Positions 1 to 8,507 of a DNA stretch of 64,000 nucleotides are shown here, in pieces. A model generated the notes under the pieces. It saw only the letters and a program-made list of their open reading frames with translations, ran no database searches and had not been told where the DNA came from. Made by a program: the position numbers and the translations under genes. Numbering within the stretch: the first letter of the stretch is position 1; each line of letters begins with the position of its first letter. The stretch comes from Leifsonia sp. fls2-241-R2A-40a (lineage in GTDB: Bacteria > Actinomycetota > Actinomycetes > Actinomycetales > Microbacteriaceae), in contig NZ_JARVRS010000001.1 of assembly GCF_030209575.1 (NCBI RefSeq), positions 2,046,001-2,110,000 of the forward strand. The letters are read 5' to 3'.

Positions 1-1298
1 GGGCTCTCGAGCGGCCGCAGGCGCCCGACGCGGCTACCACCGGTCTTGCACCCTTCTGGCTGCTCGACGCCGGACCCTCCGTGCCGGAGTGGAAGGCCGA
101 CCTCGCGTACAGCCTGCGCGGACCGCGCGGGTCGTCGTTCGCCATCACCGAGGCGCAGGCGGGATCGATCGGAGCACAGGCGACCCACGTGCCGCCCTTC
201 CCCGGCCAGCTGCGTCAGCTCGCCCACCTGTTCGCCTCTCGAGGCGCCGACCTCCTCGCCTACTGGCACTGGCACACCCTCCATTACGGAGCGGAGACAT
301 ACTGGGGTGGGGTCATCGGCCACGACCTCGAGCCGGGAAGGATCTACCGGGAGGTCGCAGAACTGGGTCAAGAGCTCCGGAAGCTCGCTCCCGCGTTGGA
401 GGGCGCTGTCCCCGACGCGGACGTCGCTCTGCTCTATTCACGCGACTCGCTGCAGGCGCTCGAGTTCGATCCCATGCTGCTCGTGCCGGGGACGGCGCAG
501 CCGGACGTTCACAGCTACCATCGAGTGTTCATGCGGATGTACGACGCTGCGGTGGACGAGGGGGTTCAGGTCCGGGTCGTCCACCCCGACTCCGACTGGA
601 GGGGCGAGAAGGTCCTCCTGGTACCGGCGCTCTATGTCGCGGACGACGTCCTCCTGCAGCGTCTCATCGAGCACGCCGAGAACGGCGCCCACGTGGTCCT
701 GACGTTCCGTTCCGGCTACACCGACGAATGGGTGCGAGCCCGCTGGGCCACTGCGCCCGGAGCGCTTCGACCGGCCGTCGGGGCGTCGTATCAGGAGTCG
801 TCGACGCTGATCGGGACCCGTCGGCTGCTCGCGGCGTCCGACACTGCTGTGGGCCCGAGCCTGTCGGCGGACGCTGTCGCGGAGGGCTGGATGGACCTCC
901 TGGTGCCCGAGGACGCCGAAGTGCTCGCCAAAGTCGACGACTCCTTCCTCGGCGGCTACGCGGCGATCACCAGCAACACGGTGGGCCGAGGTCGCATGAC
1001 CTGGCTCGGCGTGCTCCCCGATCAGGGCTCCGTGTCTGCGGTGGTGCGCTGGGCGCTCGCGGAGCGAGACGTCGAGCCTGTCGCCGACGTTTGGTCCGGC
1101 CGACCGGAGAGCGTGCACGTGACGAGCATGCGCCGCCCTGACGGGACGCGGGTCTGGTTCGTCTCGAACAATGGATGGCAGGCCGTGGAGGTCGCGCTGC
1201 CGCGGAGTGAGGCCCTCACCGACGCCGCGACCGGGGAACGCATCGCCGGGACGATCTCCCTGGACGCGTGGGGCAGCGTCGTGCTCGCCCGGGAGTAG
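1..1298 (+). CDS. Beta-galactosidase, GH42 family (5' end outside window)
   Basis: The C-terminal ~431 residues of a GH42 beta-galactosidase, which hydrolyses terminal beta-galactosides in the cytoplasm. The reading frame is open from base 3, so the gene starts before the window. The visible part holds the end of the TIM barrel with SSFAITEAQAG; the Glu at bases 150-152 is the likely nucleophile by analogy with the GH42 'fxxxE' strand. A tryptophan-rich stretch (YWHWHTLHYGAETYWGG), a Rossmann-like trimerisation domain (from about DADVALLYSRDS) and a short C-terminal beta domain follow. It converges on the galactonate genes with only 9 bases between stop codons, which fits a shared galactoside pathway. 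The family is fairly sure; the exact substrate is not. Confidence 0.85.
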   Translation, partial: ALERPQAPDAATTGLAPFWLLDAGPSVPEWKADLAYSLRGPRGSSFAITEAQAGSIGAQATHVPPFPGQLRQLAHLFASRGADLLAYWHWHTLHYGAETYWGGVIGHDLEPGRIYREVAELGQELRKLAPALEGAVPDADVALLYSRDSLQALEFDPMLLVPGTAQPDVHSYHRVFMRMYDAAVDEGVQVRVVHPDSDWRGEKVLLVPALYVADDVLLQRLIEHAENGAHVVLTFRSGYTDEWVRARWATAPGALRPAVGASYQESSTLIGTRRLLAASDTAVGPSLSADAVAEGWMDLLVPEDAEVLAKVDDSFLGGYAAITSNTVGRGRMTWLGVLPDQGSVSAVVRWALAERDVEPVADVWSGRPESVHVTSMRRPDGTRVWFVSNNGWQAVEVALPRSEALTDAATGERIAGTISLDAWGSVVLARE

Positions 1299-1307
1299 GT
1301 CCGGCGG

Positions 1308-2072
1308 CTAGCCGATCGCGAAGGTCGCGCCGAGGCCGCAGTCCACGGGGAACACCGCGCCGGTGACGGCGCGGGCCAGGGGACTCGCCAGGAAGGCGAT
1401 CACGGCGGCGACGTCGGCCGGTTCGGCGATGTAGCCGAGTGGATGGGCGTCGAGGATGTCCTGACGCGCCTGGTCCGGGTCGGCCTGCCTGTCGAGCCAT
1501 TCGTCGACGAGTTGCGTGCGCGTCCAACCGGGGGCGACTGCGTTGACGCGGACACCGCTGCGGGCGTAGTCGACGGCCAGGCTCCGGGTGAGTCCCTCGA
1601 CCGCCGCCTTGGCGGCGGCATAGGGGAACATGCCCGGAGTCGTCAGCCGGGCGTGGATGGAGGAGACGTTGACGATGGCGCCCCGCGTCCGCTGCAACGC
1701 GGGCAGGCACGCGCGTGCCGAGAGCCAGGCGGACTTCAGGTCGACAGCGAAGACCTCGTCCCATTCGTCCTCGGTCATTGCGACCGCGTCGTGATAGCTG
1801 TTGCGGCCGGCGTTGTTGACGAGCACGTCGAGCCGGCCCCAGTCTTCGAGCATGCCGTCGACGGCCGCACGCAGGTCAGCGTCCACGCGGACGTCCCCGC
1901 GGTGGAACCGGACGTCGTGCCCCTCCGTCGACCGCACTTCGGCCAGCTGCGTTCCGCGAGCCTCCGCGAGATCGATGAAACAGACCCGGTACCCGTCATC
2001 GGCGAGGCGCTGGACGACGGCGGCGCCGATGCCCTGCGAGCCGCCTGTCACAAGGGCGGTGCGCGCGCTCAC
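1308..2072 (-). CDS. SDR family oxidoreductase, probable sugar dehydrogenase
   Basis: A classical short-chain dehydrogenase of 254 residues. It has the NAD(P) motif TGGSQGIG (residues 9-16), NNAG (86-89), catalytic Ser at 137/138, and Tyr151-x3-Lys155 in the YAAAK motif. The GTG start at 2072 overlaps the stop of the upstream dehydratase (GTGA, 4 bp), so the two are translationally coupled. Next to a galactonate dehydratase and a beta-galactosidase, a D-galactose 1-dehydrogenase or a related aldose/keto-deoxy-acid dehydrogenase is the natural guess, but SDR sequence alone does not define the substrate. Confidence 0.85.
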   Translation of the reverse strand: MSARTALVTGGSQGIGAAVVQRLADDGYRVCFIDLAEARGTQLAEVRSTEGHDVRFHRGDVRVDADLRAAVDGMLEDWGRLDVLVNNAGRNSYHDAVAMTEDEWDEVFAVDLKSAWLSARACLPALQRTRGAIVNVSSIHARLTTPGMFPYAAAKAAVEGLTRSLAVDYARSGVRVNAVAPGWTRTQLVDEWLDRQADPDQARQDILDAHPLGYIAEPADVAAVIAFLASPLARAVTGAVFPVDCGLGATFAIG

Positions 2073-3229
2073 CAGTCCGCCACCGATCCGTCGCGGTTGC
2101 GCGTGGTGATCTGCAGCTCCGGGACATACGGGTGCAGGGCCGCCGCCTCCTCGTCGACCTCGATGCCCCACCCTGGGCCGTCCGGAATCCCGATCTCGCC
2201 GCCGACGATCGGGAACGTGCCGGTGACGACGTCGTCGCGCCACGGGACGTCGGATCGCATCACCTCCTGGATGATGACCCCCGGAGTCGCGAACGCGACG
2301 TGCTGGTTCACGGCGGTCGCGATCGGACCGAGCGGATTGTGCGGCGCGAGCGGAATCTCGTGGCTCTCGGCGAACGCGGCGATCTTCTTGAGACCGGTGG
2401 GGCCGCCGACATGGCAGATGTCCGGTTGCAGCACCGCGCAGGCTCCCTGTGCGAGGTGCTCGCGGAACTCGGTCAGCGCGATGAGGCGTTCGCCGGTCGC
2501 GACCGGGAAGGGGAGCGCGCGTGCGACCTCCGCCAGCTCGCGAGGGTTCCCCGGCGCGCACGGTTCTTCGAAGAACCACGGCCGGAACTCGGCGAGAGCG
2601 CGGCCGTACGCCAGCGCGCCGGCCGCGGTCGTGCGGCCGTGCAGGTCGACCATGATGTCGACGTCATCTCCGACCGCCTCGCGCACTGTCGCCATAAGCG
2701 CCGCTGCGCCGGCGAGGTCGGCGTTCGAGGGCAGTCCGCCGCCGCTCGGTACCGCGAGGATCTTCAAGGCCGTGAACCCGTCGTCGACGGCACGACGCGC
2801 TGCCGCGCCGAACCCCTCGATGCTCGCATCGCCGTAGACCGCCGCGCTGTCGCCACCGCCCAGGTGGTCGTACATCCGCAGCGTGTCCCGCACCGCTCCG
2901 CCGAGCAATTCGTAGGCCGGTACGCCCAGGTGGCGCGCCTTCAGGTCCCACAGCGCCTGGTCGACCCCCGAGATGGCGCTCATGGTGACCACCCCGCCCT
3001 TGAAGAAGTGGTCGCGGTACATCGCCTGCCACAGGTGCTCGATGCGACGCGGGTCCTGACCGAGCAGGATCGGCGTCAGGTCGGCGACCGCGCCCGCTAC
3101 CGCCCGGGCCTGCCATTCGAGGGAGGCCTCGCCCCACCCGATCGTCCCGTCGTCGGCGGTGACCTTGACGAAGACCCAATTGCGGAGCTTCGCGTTGACC
3201 ACGACGGTCTGGACCGACTCGATCTTCAC
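2069..3229 (-). CDS. dgoD: D-galactonate dehydratase-type enolase-superfamily protein
   Basis: A 386-residue mandelate racemase/muconate lactonizing enzyme homologue, close to the usual length of D-galactonate dehydratase. The capping domain has the family stretch MSAISGVDQALWD (about residues 83-95). The barrel shows D195-x-H197 (VDLHGR) and acidic metal ligands in FFEEP (E221/E222) and ATGER (E247). The His in PHNPLGP (297) and the Glu in IQE (322) complete the DgoD-like set. It should dehydrate galactonate to 2-keto-3-deoxygalactonate. The GTG start at 3229 overlaps the regulator's stop by 4 bp. Gluconate or another aldonate cannot be excluded. Confidence 0.85.
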   Translation of the reverse strand: MKIESVQTVVVNAKLRNWVFVKVTADDGTIGWGEASLEWQARAVAGAVADLTPILLGQDPRRIEHLWQAMYRDHFFKGGVVTMSAISGVDQALWDLKARHLGVPAYELLGGAVRDTLRMYDHLGGGDSAAVYGDASIEGFGAAARRAVDDGFTALKILAVPSGGGLPSNADLAGAAALMATVREAVGDDVDIMVDLHGRTTAAGALAYGRALAEFRPWFFEEPCAPGNPRELAEVARALPFPVATGERLIALTEFREHLAQGACAVLQPDICHVGGPTGLKKIAAFAESHEIPLAPHNPLGPIATAVNQHVAFATPGVIIQEVMRSDVPWRDDVVTGTFPIVGGEIGIPDGPGWGIEVDEEAAALHPYVPELQITTRNRDGSVADW

Positions 3230-3966
3230 AGCGTGCCCTCCTGTCGGCGAACGGCGCTCAGGTTCGCGGCGGATGCGTCGACCAGCTCGAGCGCGAGGAC
3301 CGCTGCGCGATCGGCGTCGCGGTGCGCGACGGCCTCCGCGATCCCGGCGTGGATGGGCAGACTGGCCGCGATGGCGCCTTCCGCTCCGGACGTGGTCTCG
3401 AACGACGTGTGGAGCGCGACGTCCCACGAGGCGCTGAGGGCAGCCAGCATCGGATTGTGGCTGATCCGGGAGAGCACCTGGTGGAAGCGGACATCGGCAT
3501 CCGCGTAGGCATCGACGGTGCCCGTCTCGCCGGCTACGGCCATCGTCCGGTACGCCGACAAGAGCTCCGCGGCCTCCGCCCCGGTGGCCCGTTCGGCGGC
3601 CAAGGCGGCAGAGCCGGGCTCCACCAAGCGGCGCATCTCGGTGAGATGCCCGATTAGCGCATCCCGGTCGCTGGCTGCCAGCCAGGTCAGCACGTCCCGG
3701 TCCAGGAGGTTCCACCGTTCGCGCGGGACGACGGCGGTTCCCGTCCGCGGCCGCGGCTCGAGCATGCCCTTAGCGGCGAGCGCCTTGACGGCCTCGCGGA
3801 GCGCGCCGCGGCTCACGCCGAGCGCGTCGCATAGCACTGGTTCGGCCGGAAGGGTCGCGCCCGAGGGGAACGTACCTCCCGCGATCTTCAGTCCGAGGAC
3901 GTTGACGACCTGGGCGTGCAGTGTACCTGCCCGCGACAGGGACACATCGAAAGCGCCTGTGCTCAT
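3226..3966 (-). CDS. FadR-type GntR family transcriptional regulator
   Basis: A 246-residue regulator. The N-terminal winged helix-turn-helix (about residues 10-75) includes SGATLPAEPVLCDALGVSRG and the following wing RPRTGTAV. The C-terminal all-helical FCD domain carries the metal-site pattern with DADVRFHQVL and SHNPML. It is the first gene of the minus-strand galactonate operon, so autoregulation is likely. The start at 3966 is chosen because the other in-frame ATG at 3978 lies inside the palindrome thought to be its operator. It probably senses galactonate or a downstream intermediate, as E. coli DgoR does; that is inferred from context. Confidence 0.85.
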   Translation of the reverse strand: MSTGAFDVSLSRAGTLHAQVVNVLGLKIAGGTFPSGATLPAEPVLCDALGVSRGALREAVKALAAKGMLEPRPRTGTAVVPRERWNLLDRDVLTWLAASDRDALIGHLTEMRRLVEPGSAALAAERATGAEAAELLSAYRTMAVAGETGTVDAYADADVRFHQVLSRISHNPMLAALSASWDVALHTSFETTSGAEGAIAASLPIHAGIAEAVAHRDADRAAVLALELVDASAANLSAVRRQEGTL

Positions 3967-3971
3967 GAGCG

Positions 3972-3988
3972 CAATCATTATATGATTG
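3972..3988. promoter_or_regulatory. Candidate GntR operator between divergent galactonate genes
   Basis: CAATCAT-TAT-ATGATTG is a perfect 7-bp inverted repeat with a 3-base centre in the 57-base gap between the GntR gene and the divergent aldolase-family gene. Size and position suit a FadR-type dimer controlling both directions. No binding data are available. Confidence 0.55.
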
Positions 3989-4023
3989 GATGAATCGGTC
4001 AACTCCGCGATGCAAAGGTGCTC

Positions 4024-4950
4024 ATGAACGACCAGGTACTCACCGGCATCCTGCCGGTCGCCCCCACGGTGTTCCGCGACGACGAAGAACTGGACCTCGA
4101 CGGTCAGCAGCGCATCGTCGACTTCCTGGTGGATGCTCGGGCCGACGGGGTGTGCGTCCTCGCGAACTACTCCGAGCAATTCTCGCTGACGGACGAGGAG
4201 CGGGTCCGGGTGGTCGACGCGACGCTCGCGCGCGCCGAGGGGCGGCTCCCCGTTGTGGTCGCCGCCAGTCACTTCAGTGCGCGGGTGGCCGCCGAGCGTG
4301 CCCGGCAGGCGGAGGCGGCCGGCGCGAGCATGGTGATGCTGATGCCACCGTTCTTCGGCGTGACGATGAGCGTCCCCGAGGGCCTCGTCCTCGAATACTT
4401 CAAGCGCGTCGCGGACGGTCTCTCGATCGACATCATGATCCAGGACGCCCCTCTCAGCACGACACCCCTGTCGGTGCACACGCTCGCTGCGATCGCGCGC
4501 GAGGTTCCCCAGGTGCGCTACGCCAAGGTCGAAGTCCCCCGCGCCGCCGAGAAGATCCGCCAGGTGATCGCCGCGGCCGGATCCGATCTGCCCGGGGTCT
4601 TCGACGGCGAGGAGGGCGTGACGGCCATCCCCGACCTCGAGGCGGGAGCCGTCGGGACCATGAGCAGCTGTCTCGTCCCGGAGGTCCTCGGCGAGGTGGT
4701 GCGCCTCGCCCGCTCCGGAGAACTCCGTGCGGCGACGGCCAGGTGGGAGGAGATCCTGCCGCTCATCCACTACGAGAACCGCCAGGCCGGGCTGGTGGCG
4801 GCCAAGGCGGTCCTCCAGGCCGGTGGCGTGATCCGGAGCGACCGCGTGAGGGCGCCACTTGCGCCGCTTCCGGAGGCGACCCGGGCCGCACTCCTGGAGC
4901 TGGCCGCGCGTCACCAGCCTTTGGCCTTGACCTGGGGCGCCGAGAACTGA
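4024..4950 (+). CDS. DHDPS/KDG-aldolase family lyase (DapA-like)
   Basis: A 308-residue single-domain TIM barrel of the dihydrodipicolinate synthase/N-acetylneuraminate lyase superfamily. The Schiff-base lysine is K168 in RYAKVE. At the position of the usual catalytic Tyr (LYNxP in DapA) the sequence reads IMIQDAP, so a Gln (Q140) replaces it. As I recall, some keto-deoxy sugar acid dehydratases of this superfamily show a similar change. Together with the galactonate genes it probably processes 2-keto-3-deoxygalactonate or a related acid, either as aldolase or dehydratase. AAGG at 4015-4018 supports the ATG at 4024 over the GTG at 4018. It is transcribed divergently from the regulator. Confidence 0.75.
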   Translation: MNDQVLTGILPVAPTVFRDDEELDLDGQQRIVDFLVDARADGVCVLANYSEQFSLTDEERVRVVDATLARAEGRLPVVVAASHFSARVAAERARQAEAAGASMVMLMPPFFGVTMSVPEGLVLEYFKRVADGLSIDIMIQDAPLSTTPLSVHTLAAIAREVPQVRYAKVEVPRAAEKIRQVIAAAGSDLPGVFDGEEGVTAIPDLEAGAVGTMSSCLVPEVLGEVVRLARSGELRAATARWEEILPLIHYENRQAGLVAAKAVLQAGGVIRSDRVRAPLAPLPEATRAALLELAARHQPLALTWGAEN

Positions 4951-4952
4951 GT

Positions 4953-4981
4953 TTGTAAGTTTGTTAAGACATAACTATGCT
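4953..4981 (+). promoter_or_regulatory. Candidate promoter of the inositol operon with internal TGT-n4-ACA
   Basis: TTGTAA (4953-4958) and TATGCT (4976-4981) are separated by 17 bases, a plausible sigma70-type promoter ahead of iolC. Between them lies TGT-TAAG-ACA (4962-4971). The same TGT-n4-ACA core forms the centre of the palindrome upstream of the iol-linked GntR gene (12137-12152), so repression by that protein is conceivable. Confidence 0.4.
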
Positions 4982-5019
4982 GGCCGGAGAGAGAATCACG
5001 GTTCCGGGAGTCAAGAGTC

Positions 5020-5994
5020 ATGACGGAGAACGCTATGTCCGACCGCTTCGACGTCATCACCGTCGGCAGGATCGGCATCGACCTCTATCCGCTGCAGGAT
5101 GGCGTCGGTCTCGAAGACGTCGAGACCTTCGGCAAGTACCTCGGAGGCAGCGCGACCAATGTCGCGATCGCCGCGGCACGGCACGGGCTCCGCTCGGCCG
5201 TCGTGACGGCGACCGGAGACGACCCGTTCGGCCGCTACGCCCATCGCGAGCTGCGGAGGCTGGGGGTGGACGACCGCTTCGTCGGGACCGTCCCCTCGCT
5301 GAAGACGCCGATCACCTTCTGCGAGATCTTCCCTCCGGACGACTTCCCGCTCTACTTCTACCGAGATCCGCTGGCGCCCGACCTGGCCATCACGGGCAAG
5401 CAGCTCGACCTCGACGCCCTGAGCAGCGCGCGCATCCTGTGGGCGACTGTGACCGGCCTATCGCGCGACCCGAGCCGCACGGCCCACCACGTCGCCTGGG
5501 AGGCGCGCGGCCGGGCGCCTCTGACAATCCTCGACCTGGACTACCGCCCGATGTTCTGGGCGTCGCCGGAGAGGGCGACGGCTGAAGTCGAACGTGCGCT
5601 GGAGCACGTGACGGTGGCGGTCGGCAATCGCGAGGAGTGCGAGATCGCGGTAGGCGAGACGGACCCGCAGCGGGCGGCGGATGCGATGCTCGAGCGCGGC
5701 GTCGAACTCGCGATCGTCAAGCAGGGTCCGCGCGGTGTGCTCGCCAAGACCCGCGAGGAGACCGTCGAGGTGCCGCCCTACCCGGTCGAGGTTGTCAACG
5801 GACTGGGAGCCGGCGACGGCTTCGGCGGCGCGCTGTGCTTCGGCCTGCTCCAGGGGTGGCCGCTAGACCGCGTGCTCCGGTTCGCCAACATCGCCGGCGC
5901 GATCGTCGCCACCCGGCGCGAGTGCTCGACAGCCATGCCGACTACCGCCGAGGTCGAGGACATCCTGAAGGAGGTCGAGCATGTCGGCAGCTGA
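5020..5994 (+). CDS. iolC: 5-dehydro-2-deoxygluconokinase
   Basis: A PfkB-family kinase of 324 residues that phosphorylates 5-dehydro-2-deoxygluconate in myo-inositol degradation. The N-terminus has DVITVGRIGIDLYPLQ and the GGSATNVA substrate motif. YFYRDPLAPD in the middle is characteristic of IolC, and the anion-hole/catalytic base motif is NGLGAGDGF near the C-terminus. It is the first gene of the iol operon and overlaps the next gene by 14 bp. ATG 5020 has GGGAG 9 bases upstream; ATG 5035 (MSDRFDV) has GGAG 6 bases upstream and is an equally good or better start. Confidence 0.9.
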   Translation: MTENAMSDRFDVITVGRIGIDLYPLQDGVGLEDVETFGKYLGGSATNVAIAAARHGLRSAVVTATGDDPFGRYAHRELRRLGVDDRFVGTVPSLKTPITFCEIFPPDDFPLYFYRDPLAPDLAITGKQLDLDALSSARILWATVTGLSRDPSRTAHHVAWEARGRAPLTILDLDYRPMFWASPERATAEVERALEHVTVAVGNREECEIAVGETDPQRAADAMLERGVELAIVKQGPRGVLAKTREETVEVPPYPVEVVNGLGAGDGFGGALCFGLLQGWPLDRVLRFANIAGAIVATRRECSTAMPTTAEVEDILKEVEHVGS

Positions 5995-6940
5995 CCTGAT
6001 CCGTGGCGACGCTCCGGTCATCGGCGAGGACGCCTTCGGCCGCTTGCGGAGGCTCCGCCACAGCGAGCCGGGCGCGGTCGCGGCGGCGTTTGCCGCGCGC
6101 GCCCGCCGGCCACTGGTGCGTGACGACGGCCGCCTCTTCATCGTGGCCGCCGACCACCCCGCCCGCGGAGCGCTCGGCGTCCGCGCCGACGGGATGGCCA
6201 TGGCCGACCGCTACGACCTGCTCGAGCGCCTGGCCCTCGCTCTCTCTCGGCCCGGTGTGGACGGCGTGCTGGGCACACCGGACATCATCGACGACCTCGC
6301 GTTGCTCGGGGTCCTCGATGACAAGATCGTCGTGGGCTCCATGAACCGTGGTGGCCTGCGTGGATCGGTGTTCGAGATGGACGATCGCAACACGGCGTAC
6401 GACGTGCCGGCCGTGGTGCGCGATGGCCTCGACGCCGCGAAGCTCCTGGTCCGTGTGAACCTCGAGGATGCGGGCACCGTTCTCACGCTGGAGAGGAGCG
6501 CGGCAGCCGTCTCCGCCTCCGCCGCCGCCGAACTGCCCATCATGCTCGAGCCGTTCCTGAGTTCCTGGAAGGACGGCCGGATCGTGAACGACCTGACCCC
6601 GGACGCCGTGATTAACTCGATCGCCATCGCCGCCGGCCTCGGCACCTCGTCCGCCTACACCTGGCTGAAGATGCCGGTCGTGCGTGAGATGGAGCGCGTG
6701 ATGGCCGCGACGACCCTCCCGACGCTGCTGCTCGGCGGCGATACCGACGCGGCGCCCGAGGAGACCTACGCCTCCTGGGACGCGGCGCTCCGCCTCCCGG
6801 GCGTGCACGGCCTCGTCGTGGGCCGCACGCTGCTCTACCCGCAGGACGACGATGTCGCGCAGGCCGTCGACATCGCGTCCGCCCTGGTCCACGGCAGCGC
6901 GCCGCACCGCACCTCCTCGACCCCTGAAGGAATCCGATGA
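5981..6940 (+). CDS. Cgl0158-family (beta/alpha)8 aldolase-like protein
   Basis: A 319-residue protein resembling the class I aldolase/LacD-like barrel commonly found in actinobacterial inositol clusters (the Cgl0158 family, from Corynebacterium). Recognisable parts are LFIVAADHPARG near residue 45-56, GVLGTPDIIDDL, and the C-terminal phosphate-binding stretch TLLLGGDTDAAPEE...VHGLVVGRTLLYP. It lies between iolC and iolA with overlaps on both sides, so it is the likely aldolase for 2-deoxy-5-keto-gluconate 6-phosphate, the product of IolC. No separate IolJ is seen in the window. The reaction is inferred from context. Confidence 0.75.
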   Translation: MSAADLIRGDAPVIGEDAFGRLRRLRHSEPGAVAAAFAARARRPLVRDDGRLFIVAADHPARGALGVRADGMAMADRYDLLERLALALSRPGVDGVLGTPDIIDDLALLGVLDDKIVVGSMNRGGLRGSVFEMDDRNTAYDVPAVVRDGLDAAKLLVRVNLEDAGTVLTLERSAAAVSASAAAELPIMLEPFLSSWKDGRIVNDLTPDAVINSIAIAAGLGTSSAYTWLKMPVVREMERVMAATTLPTLLLGGDTDAAPEETYASWDAALRLPGVHGLVVGRTLLYPQDDDVAQAVDIASALVHGSAPHRTSSTPEGIR

Positions 6941-8490
6941 CGACCACCACCCCCTCCACTGTCACAGCCGCCTCCGGCGCCGACCTCCCGACGATCACGC
7001 ACTGGATCGACGGAGCGGAGTACCCCTCGCGCAGCGGCCGCACCGCTCCGGTCTTCAACCCTGCGCTCGGCATCCCGATCGCGAACGTCGCACTGGCCGA
7101 CCAGGCCGAGGTCGACGCGGCGATCGCCGCGGCGCAGCGCGGCTACGAGGTGTGGAGCGGGTACTCGATCGCAAAGCGGCAGACGGTCCTGTTCGCGTTC
7201 CGCGAGCTCTTGAACGCCCGCAAGGGCGAGTTGGCCGCGATCATCACCTCCGAACACGGCAAGGTGATCTCCGACGCGATGGGCGAGATCCTGCGCGGCC
7301 AGGAGGTCGTGGAGCTCGCGACCGGGTTCCCGCACCTCATCAAAGGCGCCTACTCCGAGAACGCATCGACCGGCATCGACGTGTACTCGCTGAAGCAGCC
7401 GCTCGGAGTGGTCGGGATCATCTCGCCCTTCAACTTCCCGGCAATGGTGCCGATGTGGTTCTTCCCCATCGCGATCGCAGCCGGTAACGCGGTGGTCCTC
7501 AAGCCGTCGGAGAAGGACCCGTCGGCAGCCCTGTGGCTTGCGCGGCTATGGAAGGAGGCGGGCCTGCCGGACGGCGTCTTCACCGTGCTCCAGGGCGATA
7601 AACTCGCCGTCGACGGCCTGCTGAACAGCCCGGTCGTGCAGTCGATCTCGTTCGTCGGGTCGACGCCGATCGCGCAGTACATCTACGAGACGGCTTCCAA
7701 GAACGGCAAACGCGTCCAGGCTCTCGGCGGCGCCAAGAACCACATGCTGGTCCTGCCCGACGCCGACCTCGATCTCGTCGCCGACCAGGCCGTCAACGCC
7801 GGCTTCGGCGCGGCGGGCGAGCGCTGCATGGCCGTCTCGGTCGTCCTGGCGGTTGAACCGGTCGCCGACGATCTCATCGGCCGCATCCGGGAGCGCATCG
7901 TCAAGCTCCGCGTCGGCGACGGCGCCGGGGGTCCGGGCGGCGAGCCCGACATGGGCCCGTTGATTACCGGCGTGCACCGCGACAAGGTCTCCTCCTACGT
8001 CGACATTGCGGAGCAGGACGGCGCGGACATCGTGGTCGACGGCCGCGGCTTCACCGTCGAGGGCAACGAGGACGGCTTCTTCTTCGGCCCGACGCTGATC
8101 GACAACATCCCCACGAGCTCTGCCGCCTACCAGGAGGAGATCTTCGGCCCCGTCCTCTCGGTGGTCCGGGTGAAGACCTTCCAGGAGGGCCTCGGCCTCA
8201 TCAACTCGGGCCGGTTCGGCAACGGCACGGCGATCTTCACCAATGACGGAGGTGCCGCGCGCCGCTTCCAGAGCGAGGTGCAGGTCGGCATGATCGGCAT
8301 CAACGTGCCGATCCCCGTACCGGTCGCGTATCACTCGTTCGGCGGCTGGAAGGCCTCGCTGTTCGGCGACGCCAAGGCATACGGCGCGCACGGCTTCGAC
8401 TTCTTCACCCGCGAGAAGGCGATCACCAGCCGGTGGCTCGACCCCGCCACGCACGGTGGCATCAACCTCGGTTTCCCCCAGAACGACTGA
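6937..8490 (+). CDS. mmsA: Methylmalonate-semialdehyde dehydrogenase (acylating)
   Basis: A 517-residue CoA-acylating aldehyde dehydrogenase (IolA/MmsA type) converting malonic semialdehyde to acetyl-CoA and CO2 at the end of inositol breakdown. Visible motifs are ISPFNFPAMVPMWFFPIAI (substrate and cofactor domain), VLKPSEKDPSA, SFVGSTPIAQYIYE, ALGGAKNHM (replacing the Glu of hydrolytic ALDHs, as in MmsA), GERCMA with the catalytic Cys, and a C-terminal FGGWKASLFGD. It overlaps the preceding gene by ATGA. The length matches the family. Confidence 0.92.
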   Translation: MTTTTPSTVTAASGADLPTITHWIDGAEYPSRSGRTAPVFNPALGIPIANVALADQAEVDAAIAAAQRGYEVWSGYSIAKRQTVLFAFRELLNARKGELAAIITSEHGKVISDAMGEILRGQEVVELATGFPHLIKGAYSENASTGIDVYSLKQPLGVVGIISPFNFPAMVPMWFFPIAIAAGNAVVLKPSEKDPSAALWLARLWKEAGLPDGVFTVLQGDKLAVDGLLNSPVVQSISFVGSTPIAQYIYETASKNGKRVQALGGAKNHMLVLPDADLDLVADQAVNAGFGAAGERCMAVSVVLAVEPVADDLIGRIRERIVKLRVGDGAGGPGGEPDMGPLITGVHRDKVSSYVDIAEQDGADIVVDGRGFTVEGNEDGFFFGPTLIDNIPTSSAAYQEEIFGPVLSVVRVKTFQEGLGLINSGRFGNGTAIFTNDGGAARRFQSEVQVGMIGINVPIPVPVAYHSFGGWKASLFGDAKAYGAHGFDFFTREKAITSRWLDPATHGGINLGFPQND

Positions 8491-8507
8491 CGCGTAGGCG
8501 GAACACG

